DNA of 64,000 bases, taken from positions 10,845,001-10,909,000 of the forward strand of contig CP141148.1 of assembly GCA_035235625.1 (NCBI GenBank), in the 5' to 3' direction. Position numbers and translations under genes: made by a program. Of this stretch, positions 23,281 to 34,199 are shown one piece after another. Under the pieces are notes generated by a model. That model searched no databases. It was not told where the DNA came from and worked only from the letters and a program-made list of their open reading frames with translations. Each line of letters starts with the position of its first letter. The stretch's first letter is position 1. This stretch comes from Saururus chinensis. Its lineage: Eukaryota > Streptophyta > Magnoliopsida > Piperales > Saururaceae.

Positions 23281-24066
23281 CTTTATTCACTTAATTCATA
23301 AACAATATATTAAATTAATATTAGATTAAGCCACATAGACCAAAAGTCTAAATCAAAATAAACCACATATGTAGATAAATAAGTGTTTCACAACAACCTA
23401 AATATATTTACAAAAGAAGTAAAAAAATATTAAACTTCTTCAAAGATTACATCTACCCTATTGAAAAAAATATTAAACTATTACTAACAATAACTCTATA
23501 TAAAAACAAAACTCCACTAAGTTGCATGATATGGTTCATGATCTCACAATTAAATAATGGTTAACTTGGATTATTCAATTTTCACTTTATGATGCTTCTC
23601 GTATATCTTGTTTGTTTATTGCAACAAATTATGAAGAGCTACTTTTTTAGATTTAATTGATTTTCTACTTTTTTCAGTTCACAATTGAACATTTGTCGGA
23701 GCAAAAATACTCTAAATTAGTTGCCATATGAAGCATATATACGAGGTGAAGCTACTCAGAAACCATATTGAAATGCAAACTTTAGAGCAATGAATACGAA
23801 ACATAGAACCAACTGGCGAAAATCCCGCAATTAGCCCATAATTGCAAGTAAATAATTTGTTAGGTATTGAACTGACGCAAAACTGCAGGTAAATACTCAG
23901 TACTAACTATTACTGATGTAATATATTTTATGTTGATTACTAACTATTATTGAATGAGCTGACCCATATTTGAGGCATCTAATCACATACTTTCAAAATA
24001 TTATATCTTTAACTGATCTAAAACACCAATGTACCAAATCCCTAACCTAAAATTAAAAGGAAATAC

Positions 24067-24250
24067 CCAGAATTAGGGCGGAGGATGCGATCGGCGGGGG
24101 GGTAGAGGACGGGACCGGCAGACACGGCGGCAAGGCAGACAACAGAAGCAAGACGACTGGCGGACATACACGGCAACGTGGCGGACTACGGGAACCAGAG
24201 GCAGAAACGTCTGGAAGGAACGATCGACTGAGGATAGAAAATGACTGGAG
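24067..24250 (-). promoter_or_regulatory. GC-rich probable leader or promoter of the MULE transposase
   Basis: A GC-rich block (GGCGGAGGATG..., GGCAGACACGGCGGC) about 0.8 kb upstream of the transposase start, conserved in the derivative element at about 44700-44830. Its position and conservation suggest a transcribed leader or promoter of the element. No TATA box was assigned. Confidence 0.4.
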
Positions 24251-24899
24251 GTGGAGGCGTCGAATAAATTAGGATGATTTCGTCGTTTAGAAGGACGAAA
24301 TCAACTTAACCTAATTTCGTCCTTCTAAACGATGAAATCGTCTTCGACCGAAATGTGTTAAGTATGGCGATTTCGTTGTTTAGAATTAAACTGATTTCAT
24401 CCTTCTAAACGACAAAATTATCTAAAAACTTAAAAAAAAAAGTCATGCAGGCGTCAGCATGGCAAAAAAGAATACCACTTTGAGAAATATTTCCCAAATT
24501 GGTCCAAAATAGTAATTATTATTTAAATAATTTTTTCATGAAATTATTCATCTATTATTGAGATATTCTACAGAGTGCGCACTATAAAAAAAATACAACT
24601 AACTAGAGGCTGACCTATTACACAACACAGAAGATAAACATAAATAATTCAGAGGGTAGGGTTTATAAGGCCCACCAAGAGGCCATACTTGTTGAAAGAG
24701 ACACTTACATAAAAAAAATAATATTTCTATTTTTTTTTGTCTTAAAATTTTACTTCAATCTATAATTAGATTTAGAAAAGTAAATCACTTTATTATTAGG
24801 TAAAAATTACTTATCTTTACCTAATAAAAGGTTGAAGTAAGATTTTAACATATAAAATATAAAATAAAAATATCGACTTCCTTAAAAAAAAACTTTATA

Positions 24900-25038
24900 C
24901 TCTCCCTTCACTCTTTCTCTATCTTATATTAATAATTTTTTCTAAAAAATACCAATTGAGAATATTATCCATCCGTTTAAAATTAAACTAAAATTAAGTC
25001 ATAAATATAAGATTTTTTTTAATATAAGAGGAAAGGAG
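24900..25038. mobile_element. Stowaway-like MITE, short
   Basis: Begins CTCTCCCTTCACTC after TA and ends AAGAGGAAAGGAG before TA. It has inner inverted ATCTTATATTAATAA / TTTTAATATAAG blocks and is about 139 bp long. Same general family as 19038-19237. Confidence 0.55.
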
Positions 25039-25074
25039 TATATCTAAAATGCCGTTTAGTAGGGCAAGGGTGGT

Positions 25075-25410
25075 CACGTGCATTTTACCTGCATAAATGA
25101 GATTATGTTCACATTATTACAAATATTAACATATAATTAATGACGATAACAGGGTAGGTCTGTCACAACTCACACGCAGCCCGCTCTCCCTGAGCCTCTC
25201 ACTTTGTTTCGGTCTCTTCCGACCCAGATCCAGTGACTTCCCACCCGCATCTCATCCCACTATTTAAGCAATTAATTCCCAACTCTCGTCATCTTGCCTG
25301 TGCAAACTTACCTACTGCTTTTGACTGCTGGAGTTGATTAGCACTGAGACCAGCCCTCTTCTTGACCCAATCTCCATGGTTCGAAGTACTGAGCTTCATC
25401 ATTTCAGGGT
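25075..25410 (+). promoter_or_regulatory. Promoter and first leader exon of the 26654 gene
   Basis: A G-box CACGTG lies at about 25076. CTATTTAAGC at about 25260 is the best TATA-like element, followed about 30 bp later by pyrimidine-rich UTR-like sequence. The leader exon would end at a donor at 25409 (GGTAGGT context) or 25413 (GGTATGA context). The ATG at about 25378 lies in this leader and opens a very short upstream frame. Confidence 0.45.
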
Positions 25411-26590
25411 AGGTATGAAACGTGCGCCTTTATAATCCCCACTTGTCTCAATTCTCTCCTGATTTCTGGGTTCTTGCTTGGATTTTGAGATGTGGGTCTT
25501 GCTTCGATCTTCCTGTTATGTTGTGTTATCTAGCTGAATGTCGGTTTATCTTTGGCAAAAGGTCGCTGTGTTGGTGGGTGCCTCTGATTTTGTGGGGGAA
25601 TGCTAATCTTCATGATTGTTTTTGGAGTTTTCTTGACTTTTTTCTTGATGGGTTGAAGGCAGAATTGGATGACTTGTCTGTTTGTAATCTTGCTTCTTGT
25701 TTTGTTTTTTTTTTGCTCGGTGTTCGTAATCGTGCTTCTTGCTTCGAGGATTTGTGGATCACTTCGCTTCACCGTTTTAAGTGAGGTTCCGTAGAGATAT
25801 TAACTCGTTTTCTGCATGGCTATCATAAATTTGGGATTTTCGTTATCAAGTTCTTATTGTGCAACTGTTTTTGTTTTAGCTATTATCGGTCTTCTTGCTA
25901 TGTTGTTAATAATATTTGTTATTTGAAGGAAACAGTGTTTATCTATGTTAATCTTTTTTTTTTTCTTTTTAGTTTTCCTTTCGAGTAAGCTTTGAGAGCT
26001 TCGAAAAATGTACATTTGACTGATTGAAACACAATATTTATCTGATTCTGGTTGTTTGTTTCATGGCTGTAACTTCGTGTGTGTTATTCTTGAATTGTTA
26101 TCTCATTGAGGGTTATCAATTTCATTTTTGTCATTTAAGGTCGTCGCAATATATTTGTTTGGACTATGTTCAGAAAAAAATATGAATATTTTATTGAGAT
26201 GGGGCATCAGTGAGTAATGTTCATCTTTGTTTACTTTTTGCTTTGTTGGGTTGTGTGTCAGATTTCAGTTTATCTTAAGATTTAAATCCACTCTGTTTCT
26301 TTAATTGTTGCTAGATAAGTTTTTTTACTTTGTTAGAATATTGTCACTACGTCCTTGCGGTTTGACTGTTTGATGCAATGCTTCTATGCTTTTTCTGAAA
26401 GTGTTTAGCGTCAGGTAAATGATATGAAGTTAGGTTATGATCTGAAGTCATGTACTTCATGCTGTGACATTTAGATTCCAGAAATCTTATGTTGTTGGAA
26501 TCTTCGGACAATCATGGTCTTTATTGTGTTGGCTGTCTACTTGTCATTACAACAGATTCTCATTATATTGTTTATTATCTTATTACGCAG
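25411..26590 (+). other. 5' UTR intron of the 26654 gene
   Basis: T-rich sequence of about 1.2 kb between the donor near 25409-25413 and the acceptor TTATTACGCAG ending at 26590, 63 bp before the start codon. Leader introns of this size are common in constitutively expressed plant genes. The coding sequence that follows is uninterrupted. Confidence 0.6.
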
Positions 26591-26653
26591 ATTAGGTGTT
26601 ACTGAACAGAATTTCTCATTTTGAAGTGAAATTGATCCTAAGGAGAGGAAATC

Positions 26654-28147
26654 ATGTTTAGACAAGCTTCTAGCAGGAATCACAGGAGCAAAAGGCTGAA
26701 GGTGAAGCATGCACTGCAAATATTTCTACTGGTTGCTGTCTGCTTGTGGTTGCTTTACCAAGTGAAGCATTCTCATGATGAAAAGAAGGCATTTGTGGAG
26801 AGAAATGCCAAAATTTCTGAGCAGTTAGAAAACAGACAGGATATATTGAAATTTGGTAGGAAAGATCTTAATGATGGTGGGAAGACATCTTCTATTCAAA
26901 CTGTGACTGATCAGTTAGAAGAAGAGAAGGAAGGAGAAGAAGAAGATGATGAAAACAAGCATGTAGAAAGTGATCATGAAGAAAGAGGTGTAGATGATGA
27001 GATAGATCATAATGGTGAAGAGAAATCTGAAGAGGAATCTGAAAATCAGGAGGATATTGTGGATGAAGAAGGTCATGAAGAGAAGGTAGAGGCCGAAGAA
27101 GAGGACGATAACAATGAGAGAGAAGTGGGTGCTGAAAACAATGAAAATGAGGAGCAAGAAGAAAGTGAACAAAATAAAGGGAATTCCCATGAGGCACGTG
27201 AAGCAAATTATAATGGAGATGATGCATCAAGTGCTGTGTTGAAATTAGACCTAAAAACAGAGAGTGAAAATGATGTGGAAAAGTCAGATGAAGAGCGCAA
27301 AGAAGATTACGACAACAACAACAGTGACGTCGGCAGCAAAAATATCGGCAATGACAACAACAGCAACAATCACTCGGAGATTGAAAACAAAATTAATGGC
27401 ACTTTGGATGCCACCTTTTCTCAGAATTTTAATGATACTGTTGAGGCAAGTCGGAACACTTCAGTGATTATTGCTGAGGCTGGCAAAACGGTTGGTGATG
27501 TTACTTTGTCAGAGATAGAAAATAAGATACTTGGTAATATAACCATTGATACTGTGGAAAATGGTGATAATACACAATTGTCAAAGATAGAAAATGAGGT
27601 ATCAACTAATACAACCGCTAGAAGTGTGGAAGTGGTTGTTGATACTCATTTCGAGACATCTGGAAATAATACTGAAAGTCGCCAAGAAATTCCAAGTGAG
27701 AGTAGTTTGGTGGGAGCTAACACGGAAAATGTTACAATGCCTGCGGGAAATGAAACTTCTGCTGCGGTTCCAATTCTAGATCAAAATGCTACTTTAAAAA
27801 TTGAAAAAACATCTGACCAGGAGAGCCCTGAACTGCAGAGTGAATTGCTGGGATTGATAGAGCAGCAGCCCAACATGACAATGGAAGAAAGCAGGACCTT
27901 GACAGCAACCAATACCACTTTGGAGGTAAGTGAGGAACAAAAAGAGAAAGTAAAAGAAACTGAGGGTGCAGGTGAATCAGATACTAACCCTTGGCCTTCA
28001 ACTGCGGATGATATAAGTATAGTGGAACCCGAGGAACCTCAAACGTCTATAGTGACCCGTGAAGTAAGTGAGGCTCTCACAGATCTGGACACCTTACCAG
28101 AGAGGGACATAGAACAGCAGAGCACGGAAGATATAGCTGCAGAATGA
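26654..28147 (+). CDS. Acidic single-pass membrane protein, plant-specific, function unknown
   Basis: A 497-residue single-exon frame. A basic N terminus (SSRNHRSKRLKVKH) precedes one hydrophobic helix at about residues 24-41 (LQIFLLVAVCLWLLYQV). A KHSHDEKKAFVERN juxtamembrane stretch follows, then a long hydrophilic region. Residues about 90-200 are dominated by Glu and Asp. From about 245 onward there are at least eleven N-X-S/T sequons (NGT, NDT, NTS, NIT, NTT, NVT, NET, NAT, NMT and others). Positive charges before the helix predict a type II protein with a cytosolic N terminus and a lumenal tail that could be heavily glycosylated. The N-terminal pattern is conserved in a plant family annotated only as hypothetical; I assign no function. 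The ATG follows a leader-intron acceptor by 63 bp. No other domain is visible, and the tail is probably disordered. Confidence 0.88.
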   Translation: MFRQASSRNHRSKRLKVKHALQIFLLVAVCLWLLYQVKHSHDEKKAFVERNAKISEQLENRQDILKFGRKDLNDGGKTSSIQTVTDQLEEEKEGEEEDDENKHVESDHEERGVDDEIDHNGEEKSEEESENQEDIVDEEGHEEKVEAEEEDDNNEREVGAENNENEEQEESEQNKGNSHEAREANYNGDDASSAVLKLDLKTESENDVEKSDEERKEDYDNNNSDVGSKNIGNDNNSNNHSEIENKINGTLDATFSQNFNDTVEASRNTSVIIAEAGKTVGDVTLSEIENKILGNITIDTVENGDNTQLSKIENEVSTNTTARSVEVVVDTHFETSGNNTESRQEIPSESSLVGANTENVTMPAGNETSAAVPILDQNATLKIEKTSDQESPELQSELLGLIEQQPNMTMEESRTLTATNTTLEVSEEQKEKVKETEGAGESDTNPWPSTADDISIVEPEEPQTSIVTREVSEALTDLDTLPERDIEQQSTEDIAAE

Positions 28148-28888
28148 TCCATTTTCCCACTTGACTGGAAGTTTTGTGTTCTGCATTGTACTTAAATACA
28201 TGCCTTGCCTTGATTTTATAGGAAAATTGGCAACTGTGTAGTTTTCTTCTCTATATGCATCTTTTTGACAAAAAAAAAGAAGAAAGAGCAATGCCTTTGA
28301 CTTTTATATTCAAATTGGCATCGTTACCTGTCGATTGTTGACTGAATTAGTTCTCAAAAGGATTTCTCGCATCGAATGACTCAGCATCTGGCCCAAATTG
28401 TTTACGATAATATGACCGAGAATTTAAAGTCTTTGCTCCACTCAAAGAGTAGTTCCATTGAGAAGTTAGGAAGCTTTTTTGGACTTTTGTACGGGAGGTC
28501 TGTACAGGTGTTGCTCCAATGCATATACATAGAGAACGAAAAATGCTATGGGTCCTGACCTTCCATTCCCGTAAGCGTTGATCCAAGGTGGTCTAATTGG
28601 ATCAATTATTCTAGGTTAAAGAGCCCCATATTGAAGAAATTAATGGCTACTTACTCTCAGGTCCTACTAATCCCATATCAACAACTTTTATCTTATTTTT
28701 TTTACAAAATGAAAAAAACTGATTTAATTTCGGTTGTTCTTTTGGGCTGTTCTTATTCCTTGTTTAATTATATAAGTGGGAATTTTTTGTTTCAAAAGGA
28801 ATTCTTTGTTTCAAAGAGTGGTCTTCAAGAAATTATTGAAGTGAAAATGCTACCTATGCTCTCATATGGGGACACTGACCACAATGAA
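28148..28888. other. 3' UTR of the acidic protein gene, then intergenic
   Basis: The first 150-200 bp are the likely 3' UTR. Nothing else is recognisable. A 27-bp block at 28862-28888 recurs with two mismatches at 33568-33594. Confidence 0.5.
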
Positions 28889-29839
28889 TACCGATGTTCA
28901 GTTCATTACAGGAAGAATTCTAAATCTTTAATGTTTTCACAAAGAATTCCCATTTATCAACTTTGTGCCCGTTTATGATGTTTTTGCCTTCACCCCTTCA
29001 TGGCTCTATCCGTTTAATGCGTTGTTTTAAAATAAAAAAAGTGTAAGGTGTGACAGACATTTGATGGGCATGCTAACATGCATTACCCAATCAAGTGTTC
29101 TTCACCATCTAAAGCATTGCCCATCCCCTCTTCCAGTCCATCGGTTAGTGAGCATTACTGCTTCCTGTGTCCACCAGTCATCGCTCAACTTGCCCACTAA
29201 CATTCTTTACTGTTTGAAAGGAAACGACGGAAGAATCTACATTAGGTAGGTTAAATGTTTTAATTGGTCTACTAAAAGTTTTGATAGATGTATTATAAAA
29301 TTTTGAACTATTTTCAAAACATTTGAATAAAAGGGTTAAAAAGCTTTAAAGTTATTTTTTTTTTAAATTTATCAAAAGAAGTAAACTTTTGAGATCGAAC
29401 CTCCCCGTGTAAACTATTTAATATTTAAACGGGTATCAAAATATTTGAACAAAAGGGTTAAAATGTTTTGATTGCTCTACTAAAAGGTTTTTTTTACGGA
29501 ATCTCAATGTCTAAATTTTTGACCCTTATGTTAAAACATTTTAACTCAAGTGTCAAAACGATTTGCCATAGTTGTCAAACTATTTATCAATATTGTTAAT
29601 ACATTTTAGCACCTTTGTCAAAACTTTTTAACATTGGTGTAAAAATATTTTGGTTTGTTGGTGTGAATCTTGTAACTTTATTTGGATCTTGTGCATATTT
29701 AAACATAAGAAAACAACAAACAAGAAGACCGAAGATGATACCAGTTCCATGCAAGCCACATAGGTTGGAGAAGACAAGGCCAATCTTAACGAGCAATCGT
29801 CGAATATCTGAGAAGATGGAGGCTGGGTCATTCTACAAA

Positions 29840-30400
29840 TGATACTCAACAAAGAGGTTAATGTGCTGCTGGTAGTTGCCAAAGCACTTGGTCTTGAATT
29901 GGTGTCAAGTGTCTAGTTCTTTTAGGGTAAAGGGGAAGCTTGTGACATTTACAACAACAAATGTAGCTCTCATCAAGGGCCTACAATTAGCAAGGACGCT
30001 AGTGTGTTTCTCGAAAGGGAAAAACACTACAAAGAGTTCTCTCTTTAAGAATTATTTCTCTTGGAACAAGGAGAAGCTAGAGATAAAAAGGGTCGAGGCC
30101 CTCTTAGAGGATCTATTAAAGGAAGACGAGGAGGCCCTTGAGGGCATAGATGACATTGTCTAGTTACTCACCCTCCACACGTTTTACACCATACTCTTTC
30201 CCTAGTGCAACAACACAGTGGGGAAGGATTTGTGTTGCTAACTTGATGATCTCTCCTCTCTCAATGAATACAATTGGGCAGAAACAACATATGAATACCT
30301 ATGAGAATCCATTACTAGCTACCATCTCACACTCAAGAAGAGCTGGATGGAAAAGGAACCTCTCACGGCTCATTGATTGGGATCACAATTGTGCTACAGG
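29840..30400 (+). pseudogene. DUF1985 / plant-mobile-domain-like fragment
   Basis: Pieces in more than one frame read VKGKLVTFTTTNVALIKGL, then SLFKNYFSWNKEKLEIKR and LLTLHTFYTILFPSATTQWG. This follows the order of the DUF1985 / plant mobile domain found in Ulp1-protease proteins carried by plant MULE and CACTA elements. The family pattern is a substrate-like strand, an ALIxGL turn, a long charged helix, and a hydrophobic helix ending in a FFP/LFP motif. A stop codon separates the second and third pieces. No Ulp1 catalytic motifs were seen. It converges with the transposase remnant on the other strand. Confidence 0.55.
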
Positions 30401-30639
30401 TAAAAACTCTTTTGTTTTGTACGTAAGTATTGATATTGTCAACTCTTTAGGTGCGCTCTAGTTAATTACTCATTTGTTTTTCAATGGTTTGTGGTAGGTA
30501 TGATTGTTCAAGCATGTAACCATTTTTGTACTAGTTGTCCCTTCTGTGCTACCAAGGATACTCAAGTGGACAAAGGAGAGGAGGAGATAGGAAGAGGTGA
30601 CCCACAATGGCCAGAGATGATATTTTTATAAGAATGATC

Positions 30640-32590
30640 TTGATTCAATGTCCTCACAACAAATTACATACTTATGTTTTGCGAAATGCCCTCATAGCTG
30701 AGCCAAAAGCCCAAAACACTCACACAAAATCATTCCTACCATTGTCGTAGTGCCTAACAATCCTACCTAGATTCAACCTCTCAAATTCCTTGAATAAGCG
30801 GGTAATATCATGTATTATTCTTCCAGGTTCCCATCTATTTCTTCACATAGAACCTCCTTGGCACGCATGGCTTTCCTGTATGAAGGAGTGAACCCCCATT
30901 CCTTTTGTATGTATGACTTGATTGAATCCACCGTAACTTGATGTGATTTTTATATAAACCAATGCAATTCTTCACAATCCACCTACATGTTGTCGATTCA
31001 TGATCTCTCGAATGAGTTCCAGACCACATGTGTGCTTGAAAACCAACCTCATAATTGTCACCCTGATGTGCCCATCAATAGCCCTTATTCTCCAGCCATA
31101 ATTCTTCTTGATGCATTTGGTGGCGTACATATGATGAGGTTTATTTGTAAATTTAGTGTGTTTGTTCATCTTTATGGTTTAGTTAGCGAGTTCTCTAAAT
31201 TGAGCCATACTTTGGACCTTAACACCCAACCGAAGGACACATTCATTGTAATCCTTGATTGAGTCAAGTATCACAAAGTCATTCCAATCATCTGCCTTAT
31301 TGCTTGGCCCATTGCAAGTGATTTCTGTGTTTCGTTCACTATCAAGACAAATTGAATAGTAAATTGTTTTAACATAATAGACAAAACGATTTCAAAATAG
31401 TGCCTACACATTTTGACAAATGTGAAAACAAGTTTTAAAAATAATTTCAAAGTGTGTAAAAATATTTTAACAACAATTTCATACTGTGCAAAAATGTTTT
31501 AACAAGTTTAAACCATTTTGACAAATGTGTAAAAATGTTTTTAACAATTTCAAATTTTGTAAAATTATTTTAACAATGATTTCAAACTATAACAAAACGT
31601 TCTAATAACAATTTGAAACCCCTTTTGCATATGTGTAAAAATATTTTGACAACAATTTCAAACCATTTTGACAAGGTTGTTAAAATATTTTTCCACTTAT
31701 GCATGTAATTTTGGTTCAAAGCTTCATCAGTGTGGACATCTACTAGTTTAGAACTATCATGAAGTTCAATAAAATCATCGTCTCCCATGTCCTCAGCTAC
31801 ATATAATTCCCATTCATCAGCACCTACATCTTCAAGATCCACGTTAATGTCAACCACACTACTACAGTAGGGTCCATTTAAAATTCTGCTGCATCCCTAG
31901 TCATGACTCCTCGATCAAAGTCTTAGCTTGTCATAGGGTTTAGGTCTTCAACATTTACGTCACCAATCCTAAAAAGAAATGTCTTCAGCTGTATAATATT
32001 GACTAATAGGTTCTAAGTCTTCAACATGTATAATCATGACTCCTGGATCGATGGCCTAAGTTGTATGATTCCAACATGACAGGTCGATGACTCCACCTTC
32101 TAGATTTTCCATACAAGGGTCTCCATACATACATTAGTGTCCTTCGAATTTGTCGCTCTAGTATTCATCCTTCTAGCATTAGAGCTTTCAGACGCTATAT
32201 GAAGATTCATGCTAGTTGCAGAGATGGTGGACACTAATTTGCGATCAACATTTCTCTTCTTCTACTTTAGCAAAGCACCCAATTCTACTTTTGGCACAAC
32301 AAACAAAGTTAATGTTTGCATTGTGCTATGTTCATGGGAGCTAAAGATAACTTGTAAATCATCATCATTGAGAAGCTCATAATTGATTGTGACATTCAAC
32401 TCAACTTGCCACTTTGTTTTCAGAGCAACATGAACTTCCTGCTGCTTGTATCCAAGACATTGTTTGACTAGTTCCGCCTATGTTATATGCCTACTAACAA
32501 TCATCAGCCTCGTCTTCTTGCCCTCATAATTTCCCCTTTAGAGTTGAAGTGTCCATCATAATGTAGCGTAATCAGCCATTTCTTACCGCC
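30640..32590 (-). pseudogene. Second MURA-like transposase remnant
   Basis: Reading on the minus strand from about 32580, an N-terminal LHYDGHFNSKGEI segment shifts into KKTRLMIVSRHIT, AELVKQCLGYKQQEVH and NYELLNDDDLQVIF. This is the PB1-like N-terminal pattern of many plant MULE transposases. An acidic block (WELYVAEDMGDDDFIELHD) follows near 31800. Then come the DNA-binding part YGWRIRAIDGHIRV and LVFKHTCGLELI (about 31090-30985) and an AMRAKEV...IDGNLEEY-like stretch (about 30870-30810), matching the KAxRAKxxAxExIxGdxExSY pattern. The DDE core appears deleted beyond 30640. Many stops and shifts show great age. The long interval between the acidic and zinc parts is repeat-filled and may be an intron or an insertion. 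Confidence 0.7.
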
Positions 32591-33594
32591 TGTAAAAATT
32601 TGTGTTCAAATATTTTAACATCTACAAACATATTGACAAAATTGCCAAAATGATTTGTATAATAACAATATATGCCAAATTTAGTTCAGAATATGTCTAT
32701 AACCATGTTTAAACACACCATAAGGGTCAAAAAGATTTGAATAAATGATAACTTTTAAGAAAGTTATGAAAACAAAAACCAAGCCATAAGCCCTTTCTTA
32801 TTGGCTACAAAAATCTACAAGATAAAACATTTTAACAATACTCCACAAATGTCTGGACAGTTGCCAAAATGATCCGCATAATAATACACACCAAAATCAT
32901 TTTAGAACATGTGTATGACCATGTTTTGACACACCATAAGGACCAAAAAGATTCGAATAAATGATAACTTTGAAGACAATTGTGAAAATAAGATTAATAT
33001 AAACCAAGTCATAAGGCCTTTCTAAAAAATATATATGTAAGACGCAAAATAGTTGTAAACAAAGAGGATGTGATGGCAAGTTGAGATGGAAAACCCAAAA
33101 ACAAAAATGTAGTCTTCTCACCCATATATCTTCTTGAGGAAGCCATCTTCACTGAGATGTGGCAAAGGTAGAGCTGGGAGCCAATAGAGAATGTGGGCAA
33201 AAATGGTGAAGAAAGTATAAATAAAGGATGATAAAAATGAGAAGGGTGTGTCACAACAAGGAAAAGATAGGAGGAAGAGGTTGGCGGTGGGAGATGGAGA
33301 AGGATGTAGAGGTGGGTTGCAGTCACAACATGGGAATGCAGGGAAGAATGGATAGTCACATAATAGTTTGGCTAATCATCATGAAAAGTTGCCTTGGAGT
33401 TGAACGGACCCACACCCTCACGTTACTGGATTAAACGGAGGGAAATGTGAGGGTGAGGGCAAAATGTTCATAAAAGGATGCTAATATGAGGATCGGTAAT
33501 TCTTGCAAAAAAACCAAGAAATAAAAAATCTTGACTCAATGACCTAAACTCTGGTAAAACCTTCCTTTCATTTGGGGACACTCACCACAATGAA

Positions 33595-34190
33595 GGCATG
33601 GCCCACATGATACCATTGGGCCTACTCAAAGAGCTCATCCATTGTGATCAACATTAGTCTTGTATCAATCTATTATTATACTCCCTCTATTATTATACTC
33701 ACTTTGACCCATATTAATAACTCTATTTGGTAGATGGAGGGTGAATGTGGTAAACTTTCGTCTATCTTCCTTCAATCCTCCAATGTACCTTTTGTTTTGG
33801 AGAACCATTTGTAGTTGGTACTGGTCCATTGTGGCAGATTACAACTATGGCACAACCCACTTTAAGCAACTTAAAGAACTTGTAAGGGGAAATTTTCGGT
33901 GCTCTATGAAATTATGGGGAGTAGATGCCAGTTTCCCATGGCCTGTGCCCCCCTCCAATAAGGGGTTCATTACATGAGGGAGCACCTTAAAATTTTCCAC
34001 TTCAAAGATTTGTACTTCGCAATAAGTCGGATTCCCAGCTAATTCAAACTCAAGCCTACAGATTAATATGCAAATATAACAATTTACGTATAAATTATCT
34101 AAAAAAAAGGTAAATTGAACATAAACCCTCTCAACTTTTAAAACTTTATGTACACCTCATAGTGTTCTTTTTTATTGCAAAAACCCATAG
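33595..34190. other. Intergenic with a MITE end
   Basis: No gene. CTCCCTCTATTATTATACTC...ATATTAATAACTCTATTTGG at 33691-33732 is a terminal fragment of the same Stowaway-like family as 19038-19237. Confidence 0.5.
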
Positions 34191-34199
34191 TATTAAAAG

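Larger units (their letters stand above)
19550..24537 (-). mobile_element. Mutator-like element (MULE), 4.99 kb, autonomous type but decayed
   Basis: The ends are inverted: AAATTATTTAAATAATA...GGACCACTTTGGGAAATATT on the left and its complement on the right (24427-24537). Flanks are ATGAAAATA (19541-19549) and ATGAAATTA (24538-24546), an 8/9 match and the 9-bp duplication size typical of Mutator. Inside each end lie arrays of short palindromes of the form GATTTCGTC-N9-GACGAAATC. A MURA-like transposase gene runs on the minus strand between them, preceded by a GC-rich leader at 24067-24250. The internally deleted relative at 43009-45182 shares both ends and the leader. Confidence 0.92.
28889..33567. 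mobile_element. Old MULE-type element carrying transposase and DUF1985-like remnants
   Basis: The clearest terminal similarity pairs 28968-29019 (CCCGTTTATGATGTTTTTGC...TATCCGTTTAAT) with the complement of 33431-33478. Weaker similarity extends outward toward 28889 and 33567. The interior has a decayed MULE transposase on the minus strand, a DUF1985/plant-mobile-domain-like fragment on the plus strand, and long tracts of TTTTGACAAATGTGTAAAAATGTTTTAACA-like degenerate repeats (29270-29640, 31360-31720, 32590-32980). A near-identical 27-bp direct repeat (28862-28888, 33568-33594) flanks it. That is longer than the 9-bp Mutator duplication, so the exact borders are uncertain. Confidence 0.65.

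Noticed and set aside
26892..27230. Minus-strand histidine/leucine-rich frames
   Set aside because: Shadows of the GAA/GAT-rich codons of the acidic protein on the plus strand.
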